A stretch of DNA of 44,834 nt from Mnemiopsis leidyi (Eukaryota; Ctenophora; Tentaculata; Lobata; Bolinopsidae), in the NCBI GenBank assembly GCA_000226015.1, contig JH153840.1:103592-148425 (forward strand). The letters are read 5' to 3'. Under the pieces are notes generated by a model. It searched no databases. It worked only from the letters and a program-made list of their open reading frames with translations, and was not told the origin of the DNA. A program made the position numbers and the translations under genes. This document shows, one piece after another, positions 23,701 through 30,795 of the stretch; positions within the stretch are counted from its first letter, which is position 1; each line of letters starts with the position of its first letter.

Positions 23701-26700
23701 TGCGGCCGCGTATCGGCAGTTACCGCGTATCTTACAGATAACAACAATAATCGGCATAAGTGACGTTTGTCGATGTCCCTGATGGGCAAATAGTCTGCAA
23801 CATGGGATTTAGAGAGCAGCTTTAGCAGGGTTTCAGTGGAAATGTTGTGTAGACAACACACTACACTGCTATCCAATGTAATGTTGTCATCAGGTGACGA
23901 CGTGATGCTTGAGCAAGGAAATGTTCTAGAACATTGGAGATGACAAAAATTATCAAATCTGCAGAAAACTCGTGCTGGGTTTAAAATAACACTCGAAAGA
24001 GGGTGCAGTCTGATTGCGTCCTCGCAGCCAGTCAAATGGTTAGCAGCGTGAGCAATATGCACGTGCAGTAAGTTTTCTGCACGTGCGTGTAAGTACCGGT
24101 GGTCTGAAGTGCCCTCTCTTATCAGTCTCCTCTTCGTACCAGTAAACCCTTGCTGCAACTCTACTGGAAATGTGAGGACGAGCCAGAGCAAACGAGGACG
24201 ACCTCATCAGACCTCCCTCACAAAAGTCGTCCGGATCGTAGCCATCATCCTCAGCATCGTCCATCAGTACACCACGGATGTCATGGTAACCTCGACGACT
24301 AGGTCCTTCTTGTCCCCTGTTTCTCTCATAGTCGAGAGGTTTGTACAGACTGCTTCTAGCTGACTGGGATCTAGATACGTATCTTGGAGGGTGCAATGTG
24401 GTGCTGTGATGTCGGACTAGGGACGGCTGGTTACCATGGTAACGTCCGGTTATGGCACGTGATCGAGCACGTGATCTACGCTGCAGGCTGAGCGAGTAGG
24501 AACGTGTAGCTGTGTCAAACCGGCCTGAGTCCAACGTCTGGAGCAGAAAGAGAGATGTAACGGAATGAACTTTATAGTCAGATAACACACACACGTTGTA
24601 TAGACTCGAATATTAAATACAAAGTTGAAAAGGAATGTTATTTAAAGTTAATCCAATGTGATGCCATGAGGAACAGTAAATGACTGGAACCGCAATACGG
24701 AGGGTCACATGTAAAATATCGAGTTTCATTTTTTAACTGCACATTTATGGAATCTTGGTAACGTGTGTTCTAGTGCAGGTTTAAATCTAACTAATTAAAA
24801 CTATCAGAATTTGTTGTAAATTCTATCAAAATAAACAGACCGGGAAATGATCTAAGGACATAATTTATTAAAGTGTCTGGCGAATCATACATGCTCGTCT
24901 TTTTATTCTTATTCTACAACTGTCGGCGTGAGACTATATTTTCGCAAAGGCCTTTCTAAAAGTCTCATCACAAGTTCACTCTATATACAACCCTACCTAG
25001 CTAGACGTTGTCTGCTGGAAACCTACCACGCCAAACTTACCTGGTTTAGAAGATGCAGTTCGTTTTGAGTTCGCTGTTCGTCCAAACTCTGAAAATTCAG
25101 GTAAATATTACTGATAAAGATAACTCAGGTTGATATTACTGATCAAGTTAAGACGCGATTCATCAAACATAACAAAATTTCCTAAAGTAGTCGGGGTGGG
25201 AAATATAATTTCAACCGTCTATGATTATAACGAATGTTGTAAACCGGTCGGCTGTCAACCACCAAACTCTTACCGTATTGCTGTGATGAATATTAGTCTT
25301 GACGTGGGAGGAATTGTCCCACTGGAGACTGGTGAAACTGTTTCTGTCACTCATGTTGTCACACCTGGGTGGGAAACCGTTTTACTGTTTTAGTTTGGTT
25401 GTATAGAGGAGGTGTAGAACTACTGCTTTACTGTTTTAGTTCGGTTGTATAGAGGAGGAGTAGAACTACTGCTTTACTGTTTCAGTTTGGTTGTATAGAG
25501 GAGGAGTAAAACTATATGGGGGAGCTTAAATACTGCAGAACGCAGAGAGGAAAGGATCAAGAGATAAGGTTGGAAATTACAAGAAGGTGAGAGAGAAAGT
25601 GCAAGAAATAGAGAGTGTGCTCACCTAGAGCTATTGTTATCTGTATTAGACAAACAGTCCATCGAGCCATTTCCAGCAATGTCTGTAAAGTATTCACATC
25701 ACATTTTTTCTGACAAGATCAAGTTCGTGAACAAGTTCATGCCACAAGACAACAATCATTAACTCAGGATATTTAATAGGTTTATATTTAAAAAAGTTGA
25801 AATCAAAATCAAGGCTTGCAAGTCATAAACTTTTCGAATCTAAACTTTTGGAATATTGTGAACACTTCCCACAAGCTAACGTATATCGACCAAACTTCCC
25901 AAAAACTCACTGTTTGTAGAGTTAGAGACACTACTAGCCGACCTAAGGTGATCATACAGGCCCCCCTCAGTCCCCTGCTGAGCCGTAACGGAGCCCCGGG
26001 TCTGTGGGGTCACTACAGCAGGGTGTATAGGAGAGATGGGACCGTTGAGGAGCGGTCTAGAGTGTCGGATAGAGTGGTTACCGTTTATCTTTAGCATCAC
26101 GTTATCCATCATGATGGGGTTTGGTCCGGTTCTAGAGAGAGGTGTGGAGTGAATGTGAAGGTTTATGAGTATCTTAAAAAATCTTAAAAATGTGTACCTT
26201 CATTAGGTTAAGTGCGCGATATGTTCAAGGTCGGAGTTTTCGTGTTTCAGATTGATTTTGAAAAAAATTCTAATTATGCTTATTTAAGAAAATTCTAAAA
26301 ATGTGTACGTCCATCAAACTGCAAGGCTATAAGTAAAGTGCGCGATATTTTTGAGCGATCAGCATCTCATTCCCCAGAATTCAAAGTTTCTTGAAAAGTA
26401 CAAATTGTCCCAAGAAAATCGATGTATTAACAGATTGTCGGCTTTAATCTCTTGTCGTTCTCTCTTACCTTCTTAAACTTAGTGATTGTGTTCGTTTAAA
26501 GTCACTTCTCGTATTTTGAGAGTTGTAGTTCTCACTGAAATACGAATTATAAAACAAACGTAATAAGCCGTGAGAAGACTAGATTGTCAAATGAGACATA
26601 ATTAATGCTCTGTATTCAAAACTGTATGTTTCAAGGTTTATATATTTTTTACTTCTAACATCTCTCCCACTAAACCTACGTTCTACATTCACCACATTGC

Positions 26701-28509
26701 AACTTATCAACAAATAAGTTTCCTTACTACAACTAACTTATTCTGAGATTCCCTGATTTTTCTCTGCCCAATCTGAATAATCCCTTCATCGTCCATGTCC
26801 TGATCTTCAAGTATTACGGGAGTATCGGGGGACAGGTCGAAGGAGTTGGGTCGCTTCGGGCGGGTCGGAGACAGGATCTGGGATAATAAGAGGTCAGGTT
26901 AATGACTTCATATGGAGCCAGGAATAAGAATAGTTCAAATACTTAGATTTAGCTTGAGTGCAAGTGTGAGAATTAGCCAGAACTGAGAGGGTCTTAACTA
27001 AAGTATAGAATTAAGGTACAATGTTACAATTCATCTCACGACTTACCTCTTGACTGCCTTGACTCCGGCGTTGAATATCAGACCCGGACAAGCTATCAAA
27101 CGATCGATACAGAACTGGCATTGACTTCGCACCGCATGGTCCGATAGTGGCTGAAATTGGGGCGAAAGTTGACACAAAAGCTATTTCTGTTTTTTGGGTG
27201 TCTGGATTGGTTGGTAAATTTTAGAGAAATGAAGATACTGTCTCTGCTTATTATATCGAGTTATCTAATTAACAAAAATAATTCGTTATGGAGTGCAAAC
27301 TGATGGACAAATTGGACCCGGAAAAAAGAATTTTGCAGAGTAGGAGATAGCCCCGCCGATATTTGCTATATTTAGCGCAATTTCGCTACCAGTTATTATT
27401 AGTTTTAATTGATTTGGTGCATTCCATAATAATGAGATAGATTGCCAGACGGTCAGCATTGCAGCAGTTCTGCATTTTGCATATTTGCAGCTCTGCTCAT
27501 AAAAAATCTGCAGGCGATAAGACTGGTGTTTGGATTGAGGTCAGTTAACTTGAGATTCAAATATATGCGGGGATACGTAATCTTATTCACTGGAAAACAG
27601 GGGCTTATTATGTAATCTATTTTTCGGACCGATCCTTAGTAATACTTATCATGTAGGGGTGTCCACAGGCAGCTTTGTTTCTTTAAGACATTTACTTAGA
27701 TCAAGGAGCGGACGTTTCTTGACATGCTAGAAAATGGGGCGCGGTGTCGTAACTCCCGCATATTATTCAACAGCAAATTATCATATGACAAATCATCTTA
27801 CATGACACACGGACGGAACATACGGCTACAGCAATGCCAAGGAATGATAGTAGATGATCAATTTGGCCCAATAATATGTTACCGGCTAGAGATTCAATCT
27901 TGCCAGACTTTAGTCACAGAATGAAAAACATAACACAAACTGAAAGTGGTTCAGTTTCTTCCCTTGCGGTTGAATCATACAAACCTTGACAAGAGCCAGA
28001 GCCATGCTCGTCTTTACAAAGAGAGCAGGCATCGTTTGAACTAGCCAAGCTAACTCCGTCCAGTATAGCTAAACTGGAGAAACTATCGGAGGTAGCCGGG
28101 TCTGTCAGCAACTGAGACCATCTTATTGCTAAGTTCTTTAGTTCGGTGTTCGCGTTTTTTCGTCGAAGCAAACTCGTCGGTTCATAATTGTCGGTTTTAG
28201 GGGAATTAGTGGCGCTTGTTCGAGATGAAGGTGATGTCAATCGTTTGGCAACGTATACGGAACTGTTCGGCGATTGAGTAACTATTGTTTTTAGTAACGG
28301 AGAAATATTCGGTCGCTTGTACAAAGGTTGAGCGGGTGATTTGTCCTCAAGATAGTCTGTCTGTCTGTCCGTCTGTCTGTCAAACGATATCTGGGTGTCC
28401 AGTGAAGAACTAGTCGCTGGACTGTTTAAAATACTTTCTTCAGTCAGTTGTAGAGCATGCAGTCTGTCTGATAAGTCGGCACATTGTTTTAGTAAGTGGT
28501 GTAGTTTGT
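11380..28509 (-). CDS. NAV: Neuron navigator (NAV/UNC-53) homologue, multi-exon gene
   Basis: NAV proteins are large cytoskeletal regulators that bind microtubules and guide axon and cell migration. They carry an N-terminal calponin-homology domain (in some paralogues), coiled coils and a C-terminal AAA ATPase-like domain. Here the minus strand yields 15 phase-perfect exons from 18918 to 11380, plus 8 upstream exons from 28509 to about 24170. Diagnostic matches to the family, recalled from established knowledge, are SEIKLLKRELE, MLAAFQKSIESLTSRL, RKSWK then GKKK, WSDLD, GPRYTGKS (Walker A), FMSCPPDVE with WFLSLWN, and QVYGRKH with WADPVDFIKGSYPW. The 3' exons add a long Pro-rich tail not typical of vertebrate NAVs. 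Family assignment is very secure. The 5' extent and the exon 24170-24537 donor are not. Confidence 0.9.
12283..12500 (-). CDS. NAV: NAV homologue, penultimate exon with 7-residue repeats
   Basis: The acceptor is accgctttccctcag before GAGGAAGTGG, the donor GCCAG|GTAACT. It starts in phase 0 (EEVVKCLKDHLRIS) and ends in phase 2. It contains a heptapeptide repeat SRDLSNG, SRDLSNG, SRDLNNG and a degenerate SCDP, coded by 21-bp units. Short amphipathic start, then low complexity. Phase fits both neighbours. Confidence 0.7.
12350..12416. repeat. 21-bp coding minisatellite
   Basis: Three to four units of ggtcacgtga(a/c)ccgttgctaa inside the penultimate NAV exon. Units carry a CACGTG or near-CACGTG core. 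Confidence 0.85.
12775..14343 (-). CDS. NAV: NAV homologue, giant proline/serine-rich exon
   Basis: 523 codons in one open frame. The chosen acceptor (tactgaacaatcttaag before GTTGACG) is phase 0 and gives VDEMLKLVGQTK, which aligns with the DPLMNMLMRLQEAANY-type end of vertebrate NAVs. A later in-phase acceptor at about 14191 (atatacag before ACTCCTG) is an alternative. The rest is disordered: PPRSLYI repeats, RRSSPQRRR, a PPRPPPRIPLTPPPLP stretch, KPKPKISPKP, an acidic MQDFDDIFGEINSFMNDLDS helix-like segment, and terminal IPPPPPSPALP and YTPPPPVQF. These resemble SH3, WW and EVH1 ligands. The donor is TCTGAG|GTGACA. If that intron is retained, a stop follows at 12730-12732. Confidence 0.78.
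14104..14155. repeat. 21-bp coding repeat (PPRSLYI units)
   Basis: The minus strand encodes PPRSLYI twice and a third PPRSLF in direct tandem. Same 21-bp period as the repeat in the penultimate exon. Confidence 0.85.
14460..14645 (-). CDS. NAV: NAV homologue, conserved C-terminal block exon
   Basis: 62 codons, phase 0 at both ends (ctgacttccag before GTTTACGG; GATC|GTAAGT). It encodes VYGRKHACWADPVDFIKGSY then PW, equivalent to the LYGRRAPWEDPAKWVMDTYPW block that follows the AAA domain in vertebrate NAVs. It ends in a linker (SGPLIGGSNLLTQDQI). The acceptor abuts a 41-bp minisatellite that repeats it. Confidence 0.93.
14642..14868. repeat. 41-bp intronic minisatellite duplicating a 3' splice site
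   Basis: About 5.5 units of aaacctaaaagtcagatgag plus agttagacctactagggctat, starting near 14642, 14683, 14724, 14765 and 14806. On the gene strand each unit reads ctcatctgactt(t/c)(t/c)ag followed by gttta, so it copies the acceptor and first exon bases of the 14460-14645 exon. Confidence 0.9.
14942..15139 (-). CDS. NAV: NAV homologue, C-terminal AAA lid-region exon
   Basis: 66 codons, phase 0 at both ends (acgttcctctcaccccag before ATTTTC; CTGCAG|GTATTT). It reads IFNWFVSVWRHVNDTLKQH, then GPTQFMSCPPDVE, EEWFLSLWNMTLTPHL and KHGLQ. This matches the vertebrate IGPRLFLSCPIDVDGSRVWF / DLWNYSIIPYLLE region. Confidence 0.93.
15342..15510 (-). CDS. NAV: NAV homologue, AAA domain exon
   Basis: The acceptor is atctccttccag before GTATAGC, the donor CTGAAGCAT|GTGGGT. 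It enters in phase 2 and leaves in phase 0. It encodes YSFILLLTEETETQ, VVRCSPQSEPFQGLLDRHF and NRLLATQPPEQ. The placement corresponds to the NAV segment around FRWVLCANHTEPVKGFLGR. Confidence 0.88.
15730..15846 (-). CDS. NAV: NAV homologue, AAA exon covering the Walker B position
   Basis: 117 bases; the acceptor is cacttccacag, the donor GCAAA|GTAAGT; phase 2 in and 2 out. It encodes FETRLSSSTTPVVAIVNDYT and onward to IRESPGA. The hydrophobic strand VVAIV is followed by Asn-Asp, where family members have LVIILDN or LVILLDD. The usual first Walker B Asp is therefore Asn here. Confidence 0.88.
16069..16112 (+). repeat. G-rich tract in a NAV intron
   Basis: Several runs of four or more G (including a ten-G run) on the plus strand, so the NAV transcript is C-rich here. 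It starts 18 bases past the donor of the Walker A exon. It could form a G-quadruplex in DNA. Confidence 0.75.
16130..16317 (-). CDS. NAV: NAV homologue, AAA Walker A exon
   Basis: The acceptor is ccatgttccctgcag before ATCGCAC, the donor AAGAA|GTATGT; phase 0 in and 2 out. It encodes IAQSALKMEHVTCISGPRYT then GKSYIAELLGRNLL. GPRYTGKS fits the P-loop consensus GxxxxGK(S/T), so nucleotide binding is plausible. Confidence 0.93.
16470..16666 (-). CDS. NAV: NAV homologue, pre-AAA exon
   Basis: Acceptor taatgtccag before GAAAGCAG, donor TTGAAG|GTTCGG. It enters in phase 1, giving (G)KQLGLRTTSLKDYTLDTVRR, comparable to vertebrate VSQLGLNSDSVLGYSIGEIKR. It ends GCDNISYDSLLPLSFLK, comparable to SLDSLVFESLIPKPILQ just before the P-loop. 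Its acceptor is part of a 42-bp minisatellite. Confidence 0.9.
16653..16800. repeat. 42-bp minisatellite spanning a 3' splice site
   Basis: Units of tcctagctgctttcctggac plus attaRatatttacaagttacat start at 16653, 16695, 16737 and 16779 (last partial). On the gene strand each full unit contains taatgtccag or ctaatgtccag plus the first 14 bases of the pre-AAA exon. It therefore multiplies the acceptor into the intron. Confidence 0.92.
16986..17153 (-). CDS. NAV: NAV homologue, pre-AAA exon (WSDLD region)
   Basis: The chosen acceptor is gcctccctcag before ACGAACG (phase 1 in; another AG 12 bases further in would keep frame); the donor is GATCCAG|GTTTGG (phase 1 out). It encodes DERSDRQVLYRIAVLIHCHN, a short VGSVGITDTTSWSDLDAMI and HLQLIDP. 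This parallels vertebrate GRHVKIVVSF..GCIGVSGKTKWDVLDG..IHVDP. Confidence 0.9.
17429..17567 (-). CDS. NAV: NAV homologue, second coiled-coil exon
   Basis: 46 codons plus one base; the acceptor is ccaaatctccag before ATTCCG, the donor ATCAAAG|GTATGA. It encodes ANCKKLETQIRSLNQEVQDL then KNKSKTVLNSLVNYI, a heptad-like coiled coil, in the position of the LRDKEMKLTDIRLEALSS coiled coil of vertebrate NAVs. Confidence 0.85.
17716..17871 (-). CDS. NAV: NAV homologue, basic/acidic linker exon
   Basis: 52 codons, phase 0 both ends (tttctcaccacag before GGTTCGC; CAGAAG|GTTATA). It encodes GSLTRAFSRGKKKEWEEEWD, then a Ser/Pro stretch ending NLIIEHQK. It continues the RKSWK of the previous exon, as in the KKKNWLRSSFKQAFGKKKS region of vertebrate NAVs. 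Confidence 0.88.
18079..18369 (-). CDS. NAV: NAV homologue, coiled-coil exon
   Basis: 97 codons, phase 0 both ends (ttttccccctttag before AATCAC; TGGAAG|GTAAGT). It encodes NHMLAAFQKSIESLTSRLEH, comparable to vertebrate NLVAAFEQSLGNMTTRLQSL, then a charged helix. A Ser/Gly stretch follows (SSPGNGK occurs with ASPGNGK). Then come SYSDFSDIDIENPSHFDRRK and the basic KTRKSWK. Confidence 0.92.
18625..18699 (-). CDS. NAV: NAV homologue, coiled-coil exon
   Basis: 25 codons, phase 0 both ends (ttttcaacttcag before ATCAAG; ACCAAC|GTGAGT). It encodes IKLLKRELEKSRSKEESSRD then QLNTN, the counterpart of EIRKLRRELEQANEKVATLTTQL in vertebrate NAVs. Confidence 0.92.
18859..18918 (-). CDS. NAV: NAV homologue, short exon; possible alternative first coding exon
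   Basis: The donor is CTCAGAG|GTAAAC, phase 0, and the peptide ends SETDMLSE, leading straight into IKLLKRELE. The frame is open back to an ATG at 18916-18918 and closed by TGA just upstream. So either this is an internal first exon starting MFATAQIDRV, or an acceptor inside it (gtaccgaag before TCTGAG) makes a shorter internal exon. Both keep frame. Confidence 0.65.
20122..20265. repeat. 23-bp minisatellite, about 6 units
   Basis: Tandem ctttataggcaggactgtac plus cac, with one 5-base expansion (aggactggactg) near 20211-20222. Intronic. Confidence 0.9.
21143..21215. repeat. 12-bp minisatellite
   Basis: Six tandem copies of aactaactacaa, with one c/g variant unit (actgcaa). Confidence 0.9.
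24170..24537 (-). CDS. NAV: NAV homologue, Ser/Arg-rich exon (3' end uncertain)
   Basis: The acceptor is gagagatgttctgctccag-type (ctttctgctccag) before ACGTTGG, phase 0. It encodes TLDSGRFDTATRSYSLSLQR, RSRARSRAI, then SRSQSARSSLYK, an acidic MDDAEDDGYDPDDF and LMRSSSFALARPHISS. Donor choices near 24165 (AGTAGA|GTTGCA), 24149 and 24096 are all weak or mediocre, so the end is approximate. Disordered, phospho-site-like. No family motif recognised. Confidence 0.6.
25041..25086 (-). CDS. NAV: NAV homologue, micro-exon
   Basis: 15 codons plus one base: (S)LDEQRTQNELHLLNQ, donor AACCAG|GTAAGT. Phase demands the second AG of gaattttcagag as acceptor, since the first would create a frameshift from the preceding exon. 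Coiled-coil-like peptide. Confidence 0.7.
25381..25512. repeat. 46-bp minisatellite, three units
   Basis: Units begin at 25381, 25427 and 25473 (tttactgtttYagttYggtt, then gtatagaggaggWgtaRaac). Intronic, between the 25041 and 25625 exons. Confidence 0.9.
25625..25682 (-). CDS. NAV: NAV homologue, micro-exon
   Basis: 58 bases; the acceptor is gaatactttacag, the donor CTCTAG|GTGAGC; phase 1 in, 2 out. It encodes IAGNGSMDCLSNTDNNSS. Only this frame fits both neighbours. Confidence 0.65.
25911..26131 (-). CDS. NAV: NAV homologue, exon
   Basis: 221 bases; the acceptor is cacacctctctctag before AACCGG, the donor ACAAACA|GTGAGT; phase 2 in, 1 out. It encodes TGPNPIMMDNVMLKINGNHS, PLLNGPISPIHPAVVTPQTR, GGLYDHLRSASSVSNSTN. 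The VTPQ and GLYD pieces resemble NAV Ser-rich linkers loosely. Disordered. Confidence 0.68.
26469..26534 (-). CDS. NAV: NAV homologue, micro-exon
   Basis: 66 bases; the acceptor is ataattcgtatttcag before TGAGAAC, the donor AGAAG|GTAAGA; phase 2 in and out. It encodes ENYNSQNTRSDFKRTQSLSL and an Arg. Both splice sites are strong. Confidence 0.68.
26738..26877 (-). CDS. NAV: NAV homologue, exon
   Basis: 140 bases; the acceptor is cttattatcccag before ATCCTG. The donor AATAA|GTTAGT is moderate but is the only one giving the phase 2 needed downstream. It encodes ILSPTRPKRPNSFDLSPDTP, VILEDQDMDDEG and QIGQRKIRESQ. Contains SP/TP sites. Confidence 0.65.
27047..27150 (-). CDS. NAV: NAV homologue, exon
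   Basis: 104 bases; the acceptor is gccccaatttcag before CCACTAT, the donor CAAGAG|GTAAGT; phase 1 in, 0 out. It encodes TIGPCGAKSMPVLYRSFDSL and SGSDIQRRSQGSQE. Confidence 0.68.
27985..28509 (-). CDS. NAV: NAV homologue, large exon
   Basis: 525 bases; the acceptor is gttgtaactttttcag before ACAAACT, the donor TGTCAAG|GTTTGT; phase 1 in and out. It starts with a coiled-coil-like KLHHLLKQCADLSDRLHALQ, then a DRQTDRQTD repeat, Ser/Thr-rich linkers (SPSSRTSATNSP) and a second helix ELKNLAIRWSQLLTD. Then SSLAILDGVSLASSND and a Cys pair ACSLCKDEHG. Long open frame and strong sites. Confidence 0.72.
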
Positions 28510-30210
28510 CTGAAAAAGTTACAACGTTAAGATAGGTTTTGCTTGGTTGAATTAGAGTTACTTTTCGTTACAGCGAGCTTCAATCTTGATTCATATGCAA
28601 TTATCGCTTATTAGTACATGAAGTGACTCTGATTTTGTCTGTTGTGCTCCGCAAGTTATCCGCTAGCAACCCGCTATTCTCCGCTTTCTATTTCTATAAA
28701 TTCGCCCGCATCTAATATTTCAGCATGTCCTAACTCCTTAATCTTCAAAAGGGCTTGCCTACAACCTACGGGCCAGAGTTCGACTGACCTCCCACCATGT
28801 CAGAAAACCAAAACAAACGCGCGCCAAATTAACGCGCCAATTTTAGCGCAAGGAATGGACCCCTCAGTAGTATAGTTGGCGTGTGCGGTAAAGAAAAAGT
28901 GGAAACAATCCATTGTGTCTACCACACAGGAGATCGATTATAGTGGAAGTAAGAAACCCGCTCACAGGGGTAGCCACTTACCCACACTGCTCCCTGATAG
29001 TTATACACATGAACCGACAATAGGAGATTTAACGAATTAGAGTCACGAGGGGCTCATGCTAAGAGAGTGTATACTGTGATTTTTTTGGGACATAATAACG
29101 AGTACGGCGATCAACTCCTACAGTCATGAGCATATTATACTCACATTGACTGCTGTCAAAATCAGAGCATCGCAAATCGCGATGTTGCGATTCTATAACA
29201 TATGTGACATTTAATTGATTGTAAGCTGCCTAATGGTATGTAATATACCCCACACTGAATTTATTGACAAATGAGAAAATTTGAGACGGATGTTACATCG
29301 TTACTGCGGAGTAACAGATGTAACAGTTGTGTACTTGACAACATAACACAGGATGGAATTGTCAGAAAAGTGACATTTACCTGATTTGTTGAACTCGTTG
29401 ATGGAGCCGGACTGAGTAGGATATCTGTCCGACAGCTGTCTGTCCAGTGTTTTCTTTCCTGAACATTTATATGGTTCAAATCCGCTGATTCTCTAGTAGA
29501 GGCGGCTCGTGAGGGTGCCAAGTTGTCCGCGGACACCCTAAAACTTTCCAAGAATTAAATTACTCGTTTTAATTATGTAACGCCGAGGTTAAATAGTCAA
29601 GATTGAATCAGTATTTACCGCGTCATGCGTCGCGCGCAGCAATTTTCAAGTTTATTTTTTGAACAAAAGCCGCGCGGTGGAGGGCTATTTAACTCGGTCG
29701 ATGTTCCTCCGCAAGCAATGCGCTGCGTTTTCCTGACTAGGCAGGGTGTCCACAGTTGGTTTGGACGACCTGGGTCAAAGTAAATTACATATGTTTGATT
29801 GAAAAGACTACAAAGCACAAGTTTCAGCAAATTGCATAATTTTAGGTGACCAGGATGTCCAGGACGCCTCATTGCTGCGCGTTCCTCAACTCCTACATAT
29901 CGTGCACGTGGGCACATTGGTAGAGTTACGTCCTTTTACCAGACTTACTTCCTTGCCTTAGGAGTACGTTACGTGTGCTTTTGGGTGCAGCTGATCGGGG
30001 TGCGGCGGCCCATGTGCTGTATTGATGTGATGACTGATTTCCTCGCTCTATTGTGATTTCTGTTCTTCTACTTACAAGTTACTTCAAACAGCGGACTAAA
30101 AGTTTCTGCTATTGTCGAATTTCAGTTCAACAAAACAAAAAGTTATGCGCTCGTTTTAACTTCCGATTTCCGCTAGTTTAAATGTTTTCTATGTGGCGTA
30201 ATTTACTTGT
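28510..30210. other. Intronic interval
   Basis: About 1.7 kb. It contains one exon-like segment (29381-29537, listed separately) and a CpG-rich patch near 29620-29720. That patch shares cgcgcgcagca with the patch near 10132-10143. Nothing else supported. Confidence 0.45.
29381..29537 (-). CDS. Exon-like segment, phase-incompatible with the main chain
   Basis: The acceptor is ttggaaagttttag before GGTGTCC; the donor AAATCAG|GTAAAT is good. The open frame encodes VSADNLAPSRAASTRESADL and ends PAPSTSSTNQ, similar in style to the NAV linkers. It is phase 2 in and 0 out, but the next exon (28509) needs phase 1. It could join the 26738-26877 exon in an alternative transcript, or be fortuitous. Confidence 0.4.
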
Positions 30211-30785
30211 TTGCATGCAGCAAGATACAAGGTATCAAGACTGACATTCTGTGAAAGTTTTATCAAAAATTACAATACAGAGGCCGAGTTACATCCGTTT
30301 GCCACACTTTTTTTGACGTTTTAAGACATTTCCTTGTGTTTGAAGATGCCTAGCTCCTAAACTAACTCGGAACCCTATGCTGATTTTTTGCATGCAGCAA
30401 GATATTATCAAGACCGACATTATGTGAATGTTTTATCAAAAATTACAACACAGAGGCCGAGTTACATCCGTTTGCCACACTTTTTTTGTAAGTTTGTAGA
30501 CATTTCCTTGTGTTTGAAGATGCCTAGCTCCTAAACTAACTCGGAACCCTATGCTGATATTTTGCATGCAGCAAGATATTATCAAGACCGAGATTCTGTG
30601 AAAGTTTAATCAAAAATTACAACACAGAGGCCGAGTTACATCCGTTTGCCACACTTTTTTTGAGGTTTTGAGACATTTCCTTGTGTTTGAAGATGCCTAG
30701 CTCCTAAACTAACTCGGAACCCTATGCTGATTATTTTGCATGCAGCAAGATACTATGAAGACCGACATTCTGTGAAAGTTTTTAT
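30211..30785. repeat. Satellite-like tandem repeat, period about 177 bp, running into an assembly gap
   Basis: Units begin at gcatgcagcaagat near 30213, 30390, 30565 and 30738 and share gaggccgagttacatccgtt, tgccacactttttt, ttgtgtttgaagatgc and aactaactcggaacc. The copies are nearly identical. The fourth is cut by the N gap, so true copy number is unknown. Confidence 0.9.
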
Positions 30786-30795
30786 NNNNNNNNNN
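30786..30795. other. Assembly gap (10 N)
   Basis: Ten N bases inside the 177-bp tandem repeat. The size is probably arbitrary. Confidence 0.99.

Larger units (their letters stand above)
18919..24165. other. Large NAV intron or promoter region, mostly unique AT-rich sequence
   Basis: About 5.2 kb with no convincing exon on either strand. It contains a 23-bp minisatellite (20122-20265) and a 12-bp repeat (21143-21215). Elsewhere I see no coding sense or RNA gene. If 18916-18918 is a real start codon, a promoter should lie at the 18.95-19.3 kb end. Confidence 0.5.

Noticed and set aside
23679..24191. 170-codon minus ORF overlapping the 24170-24537 exon in another frame
   Set aside because: The exon frame has the splice acceptor and NAV-like composition. 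The other frame has no motif and no compatible splice site.
25130..25393. 87-codon plus ORF in a NAV intron
   Set aside because: No motif, no splice context, and it runs into the 46-bp minisatellite.
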